Part shown: positions 1 through 8,134 of the stretch, piece by piece | How the letters are laid out: each line of letters starts with the position of its first letter | Numbering within the stretch: the first letter of the stretch is position 1 | Origin: Planctomycetota bacterium | GTDB lineage: Bacteria > Planctomycetota > Phycisphaerae > Sedimentisphaerales > Anaerobacaceae | DNA: 42,062 nt | Direction: 5' to 3' | Assembly: GCA_020351025.1 (NCBI GenBank) | Contig: CP070728.1 | Coordinates: forward strand, 1,370,368-1,412,429 | Notes under the pieces: model-generated | What the model saw: only the letters and a program-made list of their open reading frames with translations | Told to the model about the DNA's origin: nothing | The model's database searches: none | Translations under genes and position numbers: made by a program

Positions 1-1
1 T

Positions 2-538
2 AGAGTACATCTTTATACAATCCTCAATGATATTGCTAAGAAGCAAAATTTTAGCTGCGTTATTTGCGGCTGCAATTTCGATGACAAAGACGATTTTCGA
101 CCCGGCAATCGAGCAGCCGAGGTCTTTCGTGTCCGCTGCCCACTGGCCGAAGCAAGGCTAACCAAGGAAGATGTCCGCCAGTTAAGCAGACAAATGGCTC
201 TGCCTACTGCCGATATCCCCGCCTCACCCTGCCTGGCCTCTCGAATCAGCTATGGTATGGAAATCACAGAAAGCAGGCTCAAGCAGGTCGAAGAGGCAGA
301 AGAATTTTTAAGACAATTGGGTTTGGTCGAGTTTCGAGTTCGGCACCACGACGACGTTGCCCGAATCGAGGTACAGCCAAAGGATATTGAGAGAATTACG
401 ACAGAACCCGCCCGCTCGCAAATAGTCGAAAAATTAAAATCTCTGGGTTTTAAGTTCGTAACCGTTGACATGCAGGGCTTTCGCTCCGGCTCGCTAAACG
501 AACTGCTCACCGAAGACCAAAAGCGAAAGAACCGCTAA
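2..538 (+). CDS. larE: LarE-like ATP-dependent sulfur transferase, C-terminal part (5' end outside window)
   Basis: LarE proteins activate the carboxylates of nicotinic acid mononucleotide-derived pincer cofactor and insert sulfur, making the nickel-pincer cofactor of lactate racemase and related enzymes. The reading frame is open from base 2, so the N-terminal PP-loop ATPase half lies outside the window and about 178 residues remain. Visible family motifs are RCPLAEARLTKEDVRQL, the SPCLASRISYG segment and RVRHHDDVARIEV. Cysteines occur at visible residues 19, 22 and 24 (CVICGC), 46 and 77; the CxxC suggests the Fe-S cluster version of the family rather than the single-cysteine sacrificial version (inference). 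The stop overlaps the stop of the opposing ROK gene by two bases. Family assignment is good; the exact substrate is not shown by the sequence. Confidence 0.8.
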   Translation, partial: RVHLYTILNDIAKKQNFSCVICGCNFDDKDDFRPGNRAAEVFRVRCPLAEARLTKEDVRQLSRQMALPTADIPASPCLASRISYGMEITESRLKQVEEAEEFLRQLGLVEFRVRHHDDVARIEVQPKDIERITTEPARSQIVEKLKSLGFKFVTVDMQGFRSGSLNELLTEDQKRKNR

Positions 539-1518
539 CCCGATTTTAATTTACCCTCATCATAAGCCTGCTTCGCAAGAGCGGCGGCACCGATTATGCC
601 GGCATCTTCGCCGAGCGTGGCGAAGCATATCTCGACAGGCTCTTTCCTCAATGCCCATATATGCTCATTAAAGTAATCTTTTATTCTATTTAGCAGTATT
701 TCACCTGCGCCAATCATTCCGCCTGCAAAGACTATGCGTTTCGGTTCTGTGATGTGCAGCATATTTATACAAACAATTGCAAGCGCCATAGCTGTCTCAT
801 CTGTTATTTTTTTAGCCAGCTTGTCGCCCGCTTTTAGGTGTTCATAGACGTCTTTGCAGGTTATTTCATCATTTTCATCGAGCACCTTTTTTAGACTTGA
901 TTTAGCACCGCCTTGAACAGCTTCGGTTGCTCTTTTCGCTGTTGAGTTCGCTGAGGCATAAGCTTCCACACACCCCCTCTGTCCGCAGTTGCACATTCGA
1001 CCATCGGGATGGATTATGATATGTCCAAGCTCTGCGGCATTGTCACCACAGCCGTGCACTAATTTGCCGTTGTTGATAATACCGCCGCCAATGCCGGTAC
1101 CGAGAGTAAAAAAGACCATATCTTCCACACCTTTGCCGGCTCCGACGGCATATTCACCCCAGCAGGCAACGTTCGCATCGTTTTCAAAAACAACTGGTTT
1201 TCCGAGGCGTTCGCTGAGCATCTTGCGAAAAGGGATATTTTTAAATTCTGGCAGGTTGGTAGCAGATTCCATAATCCCCTCTCTGTATTTAGCCGGCCCC
1301 GGGCATCCTAAACCTACCGAAGGCACCTCCTGCAGAGAAAGTCCCGCATCAGTCAAGAGCTTTTCTGCTGTTTGCGCCATTTTGTCGGCGACCGTATCCG
1401 GGCCCATATCTGCACGGGTCGGAGTGGACGTTTTGCGGATAAGTTTGATGTCGGAATCAAAACAGCCAATTTTGATATTCGTTCCGCCTAAGTCTATACC
1501 GATGAAGATTTCATTCAT
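535..1518 (-). CDS. ROK family sugar kinase (glucokinase-like)
   Basis: ROK kinases phosphorylate hexoses such as glucose with ATP in the cytoplasm. The 327-residue length is normal for the family. The N-terminal phosphate-binding motif DLGGTN lies at residues 9-14, the catalytic Asp in FEND at 114, and the glycine-rich GTGIGGGI at 140-147. The sugar and zinc signature runs from AELGHIIIH (162-170) to CNCGQRGC (176-183), with His166 and Cys176, 178 and 183 as likely zinc ligands. There is no N-terminal helix-turn-helix, so it is a kinase and not a NagC/Mlc-type repressor. It is the last gene of the minus-strand group and lies 18 bases after the DUF1080 gene, which suggests a role in carbohydrate use. 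The actual sugar cannot be read from the sequence. Confidence 0.9.
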   Translation of the reverse strand: MNEIFIGIDLGGTNIKIGCFDSDIKLIRKTSTPTRADMGPDTVADKMAQTAEKLLTDAGLSLQEVPSVGLGCPGPAKYREGIMESATNLPEFKNIPFRKMLSERLGKPVVFENDANVACWGEYAVGAGKGVEDMVFFTLGTGIGGGIINNGKLVHGCGDNAAELGHIIIHPDGRMCNCGQRGCVEAYASANSTAKRATEAVQGGAKSSLKKVLDENDEITCKDVYEHLKAGDKLAKKITDETAMALAIVCINMLHITEPKRIVFAGGMIGAGEILLNRIKDYFNEHIWALRKEPVEICFATLGEDAGIIGAAALAKQAYDEGKLKSG

Positions 1519-1536
1519 AGTTTTTATCCGTTTTGT

Positions 1537-2325
1537 TTATTTGTTGCAGATTTCCGGTTGCTGTAGCTGGCGGACCCAGATGTTGCGATATCGAACCGGA
1601 TGACCATGGTCCTGTAGCAGAAGCGGCATCTTGTCAGCGTGGGGTTCGTACTTTGCGCGTTTCTTCCATGCCGTCTTGCCTTCAATTTCGAAATTGTCTT
1701 GTATCAATACACCATTTTGCAACACTGTCATGATTGCAGGCTTGACAACCTTGCCTTTCTTGAAAATCGGGCGGTGGAAGATTATATCGTAGCTTTCCCA
1801 CTGTCCGGGTGGTCTGGATACATTGACTAATGGCGGATTCTGGCCATATATAGCACCAGCCTGGCCATCAGCATACGTCCTGTTATTATAAGAATCCAGC
1901 ACCTGCACCTCGTAGTTGCTCATCAGATAGACACCGCTGTTACTGCGGTCTTGACCGCTTATTTTGGTTTTTTCCGGCACAGCCCACTCAATGTGCAGCT
2001 GACAATCGCCGAATGTCTGCTTGGTGCAAATATCACCGGTCTTTTTTACAACCTCCATATAGCCGTTTTCAACCTTCCACTTGGCACGGCTTCCATCTTT
2101 TGCGGATACCCAATTGGATAAATCCCTGCCGTCAAAAAGAACAATGGCATCGGATGGCGGCTGACATGGTTTTTCACCGGGAGTAACTACCTCCGGCAGG
2201 GGGCGGTTCGTATCATGTACTGCCCAACGATGCTTTTTTGTTTTGCCCAGGTTGATAATTTCACAACCTGTCACAGTTGCGCACAACATAACATAAATGC
2301 CTAACAACGTTAATTTACGTTTCAT
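1537..2325 (-). CDS. DUF1080 / 3-keto-disaccharide hydrolase family lipoprotein
   Basis: The protein belongs to the DUF1080 group (concanavalin-like fold), abundant in planctomycetes; some members hydrolyse 3-keto-glycosides. The start chosen gives MKRK followed by a hydrophobic stretch and the lipobox TVTGC with Cys21, so it should be a lipoprotein. A start six codons upstream would place the good ribosome site GGAGGT inside the gene, so it is rejected. Typical family segments are [13 protein letters not shown], then an EW-containing strand after the Cys-rich turn, SNSGVYL and a late [12 protein letters not shown] ending. The mature protein is about 240 residues. Context with galE and a ROK kinase points to sugar metabolism, but the substrate is unknown. 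Confidence 0.85.
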   Translation of the reverse strand: MKRKLTLLGIYVMLCATVTGCEIINLGKTKKHRWAVHDTNRPLPEVVTPGEKPCQPPSDAIVLFDGRDLSNWVSAKDGSRAKWKVENGYMEVVKKTGDICTKQTFGDCQLHIEWAVPEKTKISGQDRSNSGVYLMSNYEVQVLDSYNNRTYADGQAGAIYGQNPPLVNVSRPPGQWESYDIIFHRPIFKKGKVVKPAIMTVLQNGVLIQDNFEIEGKTAWKKRAKYEPHADKMPLLLQDHGHPVRYRNIWVRQLQQPEICNK

Positions 2326-2332
2326 TTTTGAT

Positions 2333-2338
2333 ACCTCC
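2333..2338 (-). promoter_or_regulatory. Ribosome binding site deciding the DUF1080 start
   Basis: GGAGGT on the minus strand lies 7 bases ahead of the ATG at 2325..2323. It would fall inside the coding region if the upstream ATG at 2343 were used, so it supports the shorter protein. Confidence 0.75.
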
Positions 2339-2398
2339 ATCAATCAGATTTTGTCGGCTTGTCATTTGCTACTTATCCAAAAAACTCGTTCCAACTCC

Positions 2399-3394
2399 TC
2401 AATTTGGATAACCATCAGGGTGTTTGCTATGCCATCGCCATGCTGTTTCAACTATTTCTTCCAGCTCGGATACCTCTGCTTTCCAACCGAGTTCATTCAT
2501 TGCCTTTGTGGCGTCGGATGTTAGTACCGGAGCATCACCTGGCCGGCGTCCCTCAGCCACAACCTTAAAATCCTTCCCAGTGACTTTCTTGACTGTTTCG
2601 ATTACCTCTTTGACCGAATAGCCTTTACCGTTGCCTAAATTATAGACCAGCTCACAGACTTCCTCTGAGGTTGCCTCTAATTTGTTCAATGTCAGCAGAT
2701 GCGCTCTGCACAAGTCCTCGATGTGAATATAATCGCGAATGCAGGTTCCATCCGGCGTTGGGTAATCCGTTCCGTAGATTGGAATTTCGCTGCGTTTTCC
2801 CATTGCAGCCTGTATGGCCAGTGGAATCAAATGTGATTCAGGATGATGATCCTCGCCCAGGCTGCAATTATTTCCCGCACCACAGGCATTAAAATATCGC
2901 AGTGATGCAAACGCGAGTTTGCCCGTTTGGCTTTGATGGTGGCACATCCTCTCAGCTGCCATTTTGGTTTCACCGTAAGGGTTGATTGGCTCTTTTGGTG
3001 AATCTTCAGTGATAGGTACCTGGTTGGGAATGCCATATACCGCTGCAGTGCTGCTAAAAACAAGTTTATCTACCTCCGTTGCTTCCATTGCCGATAGTAA
3101 ATTCTGCGTATTGCAGAGATTATTGTGGTAGTATTTCAGCGGCGCCTGTACTGATTCGCCAACTTCAATCAACGCAGCGAAGTGCATTACCGCCTCGACC
3201 TTATATTTCTTAAGTGTCTCAACGAGAAGTTCGTAATCAGCTAAATCGCCGTGCACAAACAATGCCCCCACGACCGCCGACCTGTGGCCTGTAACAAGGT
3301 TGTCAAAAACCACCGGCTTATGGCCTTCGGCGCTTAGCATCGCTGTCATATTGCTGCCGATGTATCCTGCCCCGCCACAGACCAGTATTCTCAT
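2399..3394 (-). CDS. galE: UDP-glucose 4-epimerase
   Basis: GalE interconverts UDP-glucose and UDP-galactose using tightly bound NAD (Leloir pathway and supply of galactose for envelope sugars). The 331-residue protein is a short-chain dehydrogenase-type extended enzyme. It has the NAD motif GGAGYIG at 7-13, the catalytic Ser115/Thr116 in SSTAAVYG, and Tyr140 and Lys144 in PYGETK. Family segments LRYFNACGA and the GTDYPTPDGTCIRDYIH signature near residues 220-240 are diagnostic for GalE over other nucleotide-sugar epimerases. Its ATG overlaps the stop of the upstream lipoprotein gene as ATGA, so the two are translationally coupled. The DUF1080 gene follows after about 70 bases. Confidence 0.95.
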   Translation of the reverse strand: MRILVCGGAGYIGSNMTAMLSAEGHKPVVFDNLVTGHRSAVVGALFVHGDLADYELLVETLKKYKVEAVMHFAALIEVGESVQAPLKYYHNNLCNTQNLLSAMEATEVDKLVFSSTAAVYGIPNQVPITEDSPKEPINPYGETKMAAERMCHHQSQTGKLAFASLRYFNACGAGNNCSLGEDHHPESHLIPLAIQAAMGKRSEIPIYGTDYPTPDGTCIRDYIHIEDLCRAHLLTLNKLEATSEEVCELVYNLGNGKGYSVKEVIETVKKVTGKDFKVVAEGRRPGDAPVLTSDATKAMNELGWKAEVSELEEIVETAWRWHSKHPDGYPN

Positions 3395-3999
3395 AGCCTC
3401 TCTTCCTTTTGTAGGTTGGAGATTCTCACTTCAACACGCTTCAAAATCTTTGTTGCAAGCCTATCGTCTTCTCCTACGTCTACCCAGCCCATACCGCTTT
3501 TCTGTGCCGGCTTGAGTACAAGCTTCTGTATCGACGGGCAGCTTTTTGAAAACATCCCGTATGCCTGTGAGCTGCTGCTGATTTGACTCTCAGGTAAGCT
3601 TAGTTTTTGTGTTTTCACATTACAGCCGATGCATAGTTGTTCACCCTGTTGGTTTATATCTAATTTTACAGTTCTTCGGAGGCTGTGTAAATTTGCTTCG
3701 GCACTATTGAAGGCCCCGACGTTGTCGCTGCGCCAGAATTCGAAGGTCTGTGCCCCTGACAATGGCCTTGTTTTTATCTGCCCGTGCTCCACATCCGTCT
3801 TCTCGATTGTAAAGTGCATTTCCCCGAGAACATCTTCAACTGCCTGCATCGCCTCAGGCTTGCTTATATCTCCGACACAGATTTGCTCGACCACCTTAAA
3901 TTGCTGTGTTTCGGCACAGCCTGGTGAAAGAAGTAAGGCCACACAGGCTGCGAAAGCAAAACAGAATCCTTTAGCTTTGTTTATTCGCTGTCTCTTCAT
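3391..3999 (-). CDS. Hypothetical lipoprotein
   Basis: I do not recognise a family. The 202-residue protein has a basic N-terminus, a hydrophobic core and the lipobox LSPGC with Cys28, so it is a predicted lipoprotein with a mature part of about 175 residues. The mature part has mixed alpha/beta composition with EQICVGDISKPEAMQAVEDVL and a central segment on tryptophan and arginine (FEFWRSDN). It is the first gene after the minus-strand promoter and overlaps galE by four bases (ATGA), so it is co-translated with the epimerase. A ribosome site AGGTGA lies only 3 bases before the ATG, unusually close. Function unknown. Confidence 0.7.
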   Translation of the reverse strand: MKRQRINKAKGFCFAFAACVALLLSPGCAETQQFKVVEQICVGDISKPEAMQAVEDVLGEMHFTIEKTDVEHGQIKTRPLSGAQTFEFWRSDNVGAFNSAEANLHSLRRTVKLDINQQGEQLCIGCNVKTQKLSLPESQISSSSQAYGMFSKSCPSIQKLVLKPAQKSGMGWVDVGEDDRLATKILKRVEVRISNLQKEERL

Positions 4000-4067
4000 T
4001 CATCACCTGTTTCTTTTTGCTCCCATAGAAGTCGACGTATTCCTTCTGAAAGGATGGTTTCAGACCG

Positions 4068-4096
4068 ATTATATGTTTCGAAGGACCTGACCTCAA
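4068..4096 (-). promoter_or_regulatory. Sigma70-type promoter for the lipoprotein-galE-DUF1080-ROK group
   Basis: On the minus strand TTGAGG (4096..4091) is followed after exactly 17 bases by a perfect TATAAT (4073..4068). The predicted transcript would start near 4061 and have a leader of about 60 bases before the ATG at 3999. No equally good plus-strand promoter for the recombinase gene is visible in this 210-base divergent gap. Confidence 0.6.
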
Positions 4097-4209
4097 GCTC
4101 AATTTTATTATCTTTACATATGGTGGGTTGTGATTAAAGCTGCCTCGATTTTAATGCCGATATATAGTGTTGTACGATATACTCGGCCAGACATTTTGGA
4201 AATATCGCA

Positions 4210-5151
4210 ATGCCTTCGGCACAGATACAATCCCTTAATGAAAAGTTGCCCTCCGAGCCTTTGGGGAAATGTGTTAGAGATTTTCTGAATTATCTGACTG
4301 TTGAAGCGGGTCTTTCCAGCAATACCATTCTGGCCTATGGTCGTGATTTGAAACGCTTCTTGGAATTCTGCCAGGCCGGGAAAATCAGTCGGCTAAAACA
4401 AATAAGACCGGCTCTTGTGCAAAACTATCTGCAGGTTCTTACTGAAGACGAGCAAAAAAGCGAGGGTTCGATTAAACGTTGTCTTGTTGCTATAAGAATG
4501 TTCCTGCGATTTGGTAAACTGGCTGGTCGTCTCGAAGATGACTTCGCTGCGGTTCTGGAAAGCCCAAAAGTATGGCAAAAACTGCCAACTCTTTGTAGTA
4601 AGCGCCAGGTTGTTGACCTCCTTAATGCTCCTTGTCCGGACGAACCCTTTTATCTGCGTGATAAGGCGATGCTTGAACTGCTTTATGCCACCGGAATACG
4701 AGCCGGCGAACTGGCCAGCCTGAAATGCTCTGATTTGAATCTGGACATCGGCTACTTACGCTGCGTCGGCAAAGGCAATAGAGAGCGGGTGATACCGATT
4801 GGCAAAGCAGCCATCGCGGCGACAGTTGCGTATCTGACAGAGATGCGCCCAGGGTTAACCAGGCCACAAAGCTTAGATTTTCTCTTGCTCTCTCGAACAG
4901 GTCGCCCTATGGGGCGTATTGAAATCTGGAGAATAATAAAAAAGTATGCTATTCGTGCTGGTATGCCTAGAAATCTAACTGTGCACACTTTGAGACATTG
5001 CTTCGCAACGCATTTATTGGCCGGTGGGGCCGATTTGCGAAGCGTTCAGGAAATGCTCGGACATGTTAGCATTGCAACTACCCAGATTTACACGCACGTT
5101 GACCAGGAAAGATTGCGGGAGATTCATAGAAAATACCACCCAAGACCATAA
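4210..5151 (+). CDS. xerD: Site-specific tyrosine recombinase, XerC/XerD type
   Basis: Xer recombinases resolve chromosome dimers at the dif site, acting in pairs with FtsK at the septum. The 313-residue protein has an N-terminal SAM-like core-binding domain (about 20-105, with the typical SSNTILAYGRDLKRF) and a C-terminal catalytic domain (about 125-310). The full catalytic set is present: Arg164 (TGIRAGEL), Lys188 (GKGNRER), His259 and Arg262 (HTLRH), His285 (LGH) and nucleophile Tyr294 (IYTHV). The end RKYHPR is typical of the Xer subgroup. Length and lack of neighbouring mobile genes argue against a phage integrase. XerC versus XerD cannot be settled from one copy; XerD is my preference. 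Confidence 0.85.
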   Translation: MPSAQIQSLNEKLPSEPLGKCVRDFLNYLTVEAGLSSNTILAYGRDLKRFLEFCQAGKISRLKQIRPALVQNYLQVLTEDEQKSEGSIKRCLVAIRMFLRFGKLAGRLEDDFAAVLESPKVWQKLPTLCSKRQVVDLLNAPCPDEPFYLRDKAMLELLYATGIRAGELASLKCSDLNLDIGYLRCVGKGNRERVIPIGKAAIAATVAYLTEMRPGLTRPQSLDFLLLSRTGRPMGRIEIWRIIKKYAIRAGMPRNLTVHTLRHCFATHLLAGGADLRSVQEMLGHVSIATTQIYTHVDQERLREIHRKYHPRP

Positions 5152-5260
5152 AAACGCCAGTTGACTTTAATGCAGGTTCGGGATTATTATGATAAAAAGC
5201 TCATTTTACAATTTTTTGCAAATGCGAATCCTTGTCGGATTAGTACAGGTCTCTATATCT

Positions 5261-5264
5261 AAGG
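5261..5264 (+). promoter_or_regulatory. Ribosome binding site supporting the shorter HEAT lipoprotein start
   Basis: AAGG lies 8 bases before the ATG at 5273. The more upstream ATG at 5189 has no comparable site, and starting there would bury the lipoprotein signal behind 28 extra residues. Confidence 0.45.
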
Positions 5265-5272
5265 CTATCGGA

Positions 5273-7540
5273 ATGACTTCAACGCGTCATATAGAAAAAG
5301 CTGGCCGTAAGAAATGGTGTTTTTGGGCAATTCTCGTTATCTTGCTCGTGGCGATTGGGTGTCAGCAGGCTCGTGAGGATATATTAGCACTGCCAAGTGA
5401 CGGGGCAATCGCTGAGGCCGAGCTCAGTAAACAGTTGAAGATAAACAGAGATGCTTTGTTCAAAGGCTCAAACGAACGCATACGCCTCGATGCAGCAAGT
5501 GTAATGCTGTTTACTGAAGACCCTTTAGCCAGAAAGATTCTGCTCGAGGCACTGAAACAATCTGAAAGTGTGGTTGCTCGCGTCGCTGTTTGCAAGGCAT
5601 TGAGTCAGGCTAGAACCGGACAAAAGCCTATAAGGAATAAGGAAGACTTTATCCAGCCGCTCTTTGATATCTTAAGAACGGAAACCGACGCCAGTGCCAG
5701 ATTGGCCGCGGAAGCTCTGTTAATTTTCGAGTATGAGCAGATAGCTCAGCGGCTGGAAGAGGTCGGAACTGATGCTTCCCTCCCTGTGCAGGTTAGATTA
5801 AATGCAATTTATGCATTGAGACTTCAGCCGGATATGAGGGCAATTTTTAAGCTGATAGACTTGCTTGACGACCCTGAGAGCCTGGTAGCTGTCGAGGCCG
5901 AAAATGCCCTGCGATTGCTTGGAACGCCCATAGGCAAAGATGCTGAAGCTCGCAAGCAAATTAGAAGTGAGCTAAAACGCAGAGGCAGAGATGAGTTCTT
6001 CAGAGATTTGTTGATCCGCCAGGAAGCCAAGATGCGCGAACTAAAAGCTGAAAGGCAACAATGGCAGGAACGCTATCTTTCTGCCTTGGATGAAATATAT
6101 GATGGTATCGATGATGATGCAACCAAAAGTAAATTCTTAGCGGTGCATTTAAGTGGTTCCGAAGTGATTGTGAAACTGTGGGCGTTGGAAAGAATTTCTC
6201 AATGGCGGGTAGGCACAAGGTCAGAATTGCCCACTGATGAACTCGGGCCCATTTTAGTCGATTTGATTTCCGACCAGGATAGAAACGTTCGCCTAAAAAC
6301 AGCAAAACTCTTATCCTTGATGGGTGAGTTAAATTCAGCCGAGAGGCTCCTTGAACAGCTCAATGTTGAGCAGGATGGTGAGGTCAGAGTGGAGTTCTTC
6401 GTCGCACTTGGCGGAGCATGTTACTACGCCTTTTTGCCAAATTCAGGAATTAGCGTTGGGCCGGATGTAAGAAAGCAGACTTTGGAGTTGGCATCTGAGT
6501 ACCTATCCAAACAAGACCCCGAAAAGGCGCAAAAAGGTGCGGAAGTTATAAAAAAGCTGCTCGAGCAGGATGGATTAGCATCGGGCGAGGTTAACAGATA
6601 CCTTGGTTTGCTTGCGGAAAGATATAGTCGTCAGGCAAGTGAGTCCGAAGGAGCCCTCCGTGGGGAATTACTCAGGGCTATGGCTGGTTTATGCGGGCAG
6701 AGCGTTTACAAAGCTGAATCCACCAGGCTTTTTAGACCTTTATTTGAGGAAGCACTGCGTGACGAGACCGACATGGCCAGGGAGGCGGCGATAGATGGGC
6801 TCATTTACATTGACAAAACAAGGGCCCTGAAAATATTGAGAAAAGATTTTGTCAATGATAGCAGCATTATAGTAAGAGAGAAACTGATACAGCTTGCCGG
6901 TGAAGTAGGTGGTCAGGATGACTTGGCTTGGCTGGCTGAAAAAATAGAGCCAACCGCCGAAGGCGAGCTGGCTTGGCAGGCAATGCTAAAAATATTCAGA
7001 GGTTCTGATGCCACCGTCTTGGACAAATGGATAGACAAATTAGACTCACCAAACACCAAGGCCAGGCTATCTGATGAGCAGATGCTCTCTTTTTTAGAAA
7101 TGGCCGAGCGAAAGGCCGTCGGTGAGGGTAAAGCAGATGTGATAAAGAAAGTTAGGGGGAAATTGGCTTTACTGTACAGAAAACGCGGAGAATTTGAACG
7201 AGCTGCTGAGTATTGGGGGATGATACGCGAAGTTGCCGCTACACCCGAGGAAAAAGAAGCGATTTTGGCTGAGTTGCTCGATGTCTATTTGAGGTGGCCA
7301 AATTTCGAAGCCGCAACCCAATTGGTGCGTAATTCCTTGCTGGAAAAGGACTTGGAACCAGACAATGTTATTGTGCTCTCGTTAGATAATTATTTTGCAG
7401 ATCCACCTGCTACTGCTGACCCTAACGCTATCTTAGAAGCCCTTGTCGATATAAACACCTCCTTGGATAGGCCGATTTGGCAGCAACAAGTGGGACGGTG
7501 GACTAAGCGTTTAGGTCAAGTACAGGGCTCAGATGAGTAA
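5273..7540 (+). CDS. Large HEAT-repeat lipoprotein of unknown function
   Basis: With this start the protein has 755 residues: a basic N-region, a hydrophobic helix and the lipobox VAIGC with Cys30, so it should be membrane-anchored and face the periplasm. From about residue 50 to 600 it is built of alpha-helical HEAT/armadillo-like repeats, seen in recurring units such as LDAASVMLFTEDPLARKILL, RLAAEALLIFEY, VRLKTAKLLSLMGELNSAERLL and MAREAAIDGLIYI. The last 150 residues resemble TPR helices (RGEFERAAEYW, LDVYLRWPNFEAATQLV). Such solenoids usually bind other proteins; no catalytic motif is visible. It follows the recombinase by 121 bases and is the last gene before the translation super-cluster. 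Confidence 0.75.
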   Translation: MTSTRHIEKAGRKKWCFWAILVILLVAIGCQQAREDILALPSDGAIAEAELSKQLKINRDALFKGSNERIRLDAASVMLFTEDPLARKILLEALKQSESVVARVAVCKALSQARTGQKPIRNKEDFIQPLFDILRTETDASARLAAEALLIFEYEQIAQRLEEVGTDASLPVQVRLNAIYALRLQPDMRAIFKLIDLLDDPESLVAVEAENALRLLGTPIGKDAEARKQIRSELKRRGRDEFFRDLLIRQEAKMRELKAERQQWQERYLSALDEIYDGIDDDATKSKFLAVHLSGSEVIVKLWALERISQWRVGTRSELPTDELGPILVDLISDQDRNVRLKTAKLLSLMGELNSAERLLEQLNVEQDGEVRVEFFVALGGACYYAFLPNSGISVGPDVRKQTLELASEYLSKQDPEKAQKGAEVIKKLLEQDGLASGEVNRYLGLLAERYSRQASESEGALRGELLRAMAGLCGQSVYKAESTRLFRPLFEEALRDETDMAREAAIDGLIYIDKTRALKILRKDFVNDSSIIVREKLIQLAGEVGGQDDLAWLAEKIEPTAEGELAWQAMLKIFRGSDATVLDKWIDKLDSPNTKARLSDEQMLSFLEMAERKAVGEGKADVIKKVRGKLALLYRKRGEFERAAEYWGMIREVAATPEEKEAILAELLDVYLRWPNFEAATQLVRNSLLEKDLEPDNVIVLSLDNYFADPPATADPNAILEALVDINTSLDRPIWQQQVGRWTKRLGQVQGSDE

Positions 7541-7685
7541 AAAACGGGGGTTGTTAACATGAATTTGCTTAGCAATTGGTGTTATGCTCTTGTAGTATAA
7601 GAGGCCTTTGTTACATTAGGTGATTGATTTTTGGCAAAAGAAGGAGAAAAATTGAAGATTTTTTGCTTTTTTTGCGTTTTTATGT

Positions 7686-7728
7686 TTGCACTTTGTTGGT
7701 TTTTTCTATAAATTGCATTGTTTATACT
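7686..7728 (+). promoter_or_regulatory. Candidate promoter region for the tRNA-Thr-tuf transcript
   Basis: TTGCAC (7686..7691) and TATAAA (7707..7712) are separated by 15 bases, and a second -10-like TATACT lies at 7723..7728. The spacing is short for sigma70 and the region is very AT-rich, so chance matches are likely. The position, about 180 bases before the first RNA gene of the cluster, fits a promoter. Confidence 0.35.
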
Positions 7729-7757
7729 AATAATAGTAAAGTTGCTGGAGGTAATAA

Positions 7758-7796
7758 GTTACTGCGCCTAAGCTTTTTTTAATCTGGCGTAGTAAA
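7758..7796 (+). promoter_or_regulatory. 11-bp hairpin in the tRNA-Thr-tuf leader
   Basis: GTTACTGCGCC (7758..7768) pairs with GGCGTAGTAAC (7786..7796) over 11 positions with one G-U pair. The 17-base loop contains seven T in a row. The T-run is in the loop and not after the stem, so this is not an ordinary terminator; it could be an RNA regulatory or processing element, or an operator. Confidence 0.5.
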
Positions 7797-7906
7797 CAGG
7801 GGATAGATGTATAGGTGCGGTTCTTAGATTAGGTAGCGTTTGATTTTTTGCTCTTTTAGTTTTTTTGGTTTGCTTCTCAGAGCAGCGAACGGTGAAATTT
7901 GTGGTT

Positions 7907-7978
<72 letters not shown>

Positions 7979-8118
7979 GAATGTAAACAGCTCAGGCCGA
8001 GATTAGTTAAGGGGCGTTTATCGGCAGATTTGTTCATTGGTTACTTATAAAGGCTTAAAAGCAATCTTTCGTACATTAGATTGGATATGCAAGAAAATAA
8101 ATACTAAACCAGCAAATT

Positions 8119-8124
8119 GGAGGT
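8119..8124 (+). promoter_or_regulatory. Strong ribosome binding site of tuf
   Basis: GGAGGT lies 10 bases before the ATG of tuf, one of the best matches in the window, as expected for the most abundant protein of the cell. Confidence 0.7.
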
Positions 8125-8134
8125 TTAAATTAAA

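Larger units (their letters stand above)
7541..7906 (+). other. AT-rich intergenic leader upstream of tRNA-Thr and tuf
   Basis: This 366-base stretch has no plausible gene. It is AT-rich with several T-runs and holds a candidate promoter and a strong hairpin, each listed separately. No convincing hairpin-plus-T-run terminator for the HEAT lipoprotein gene could be found in it. Confidence 0.6.

Noticed and set aside
989-1603. A 204-codon plus-strand frame opposite the ROK kinase gene
   Set aside because: It is antisense to a clear kinase gene and has no motif.
3629-4090. A 153-codon plus-strand frame opposite the hypothetical lipoprotein
   Set aside because: The lipoprotein has a proper signal and lipobox, is coupled to galE and has a promoter; the opposite frame has none of these.
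4180-4209. TATACT near 4180 as -10 of a xerD promoter
   Set aside because: No acceptable -35 sequence lies 16 to 18 bases upstream.
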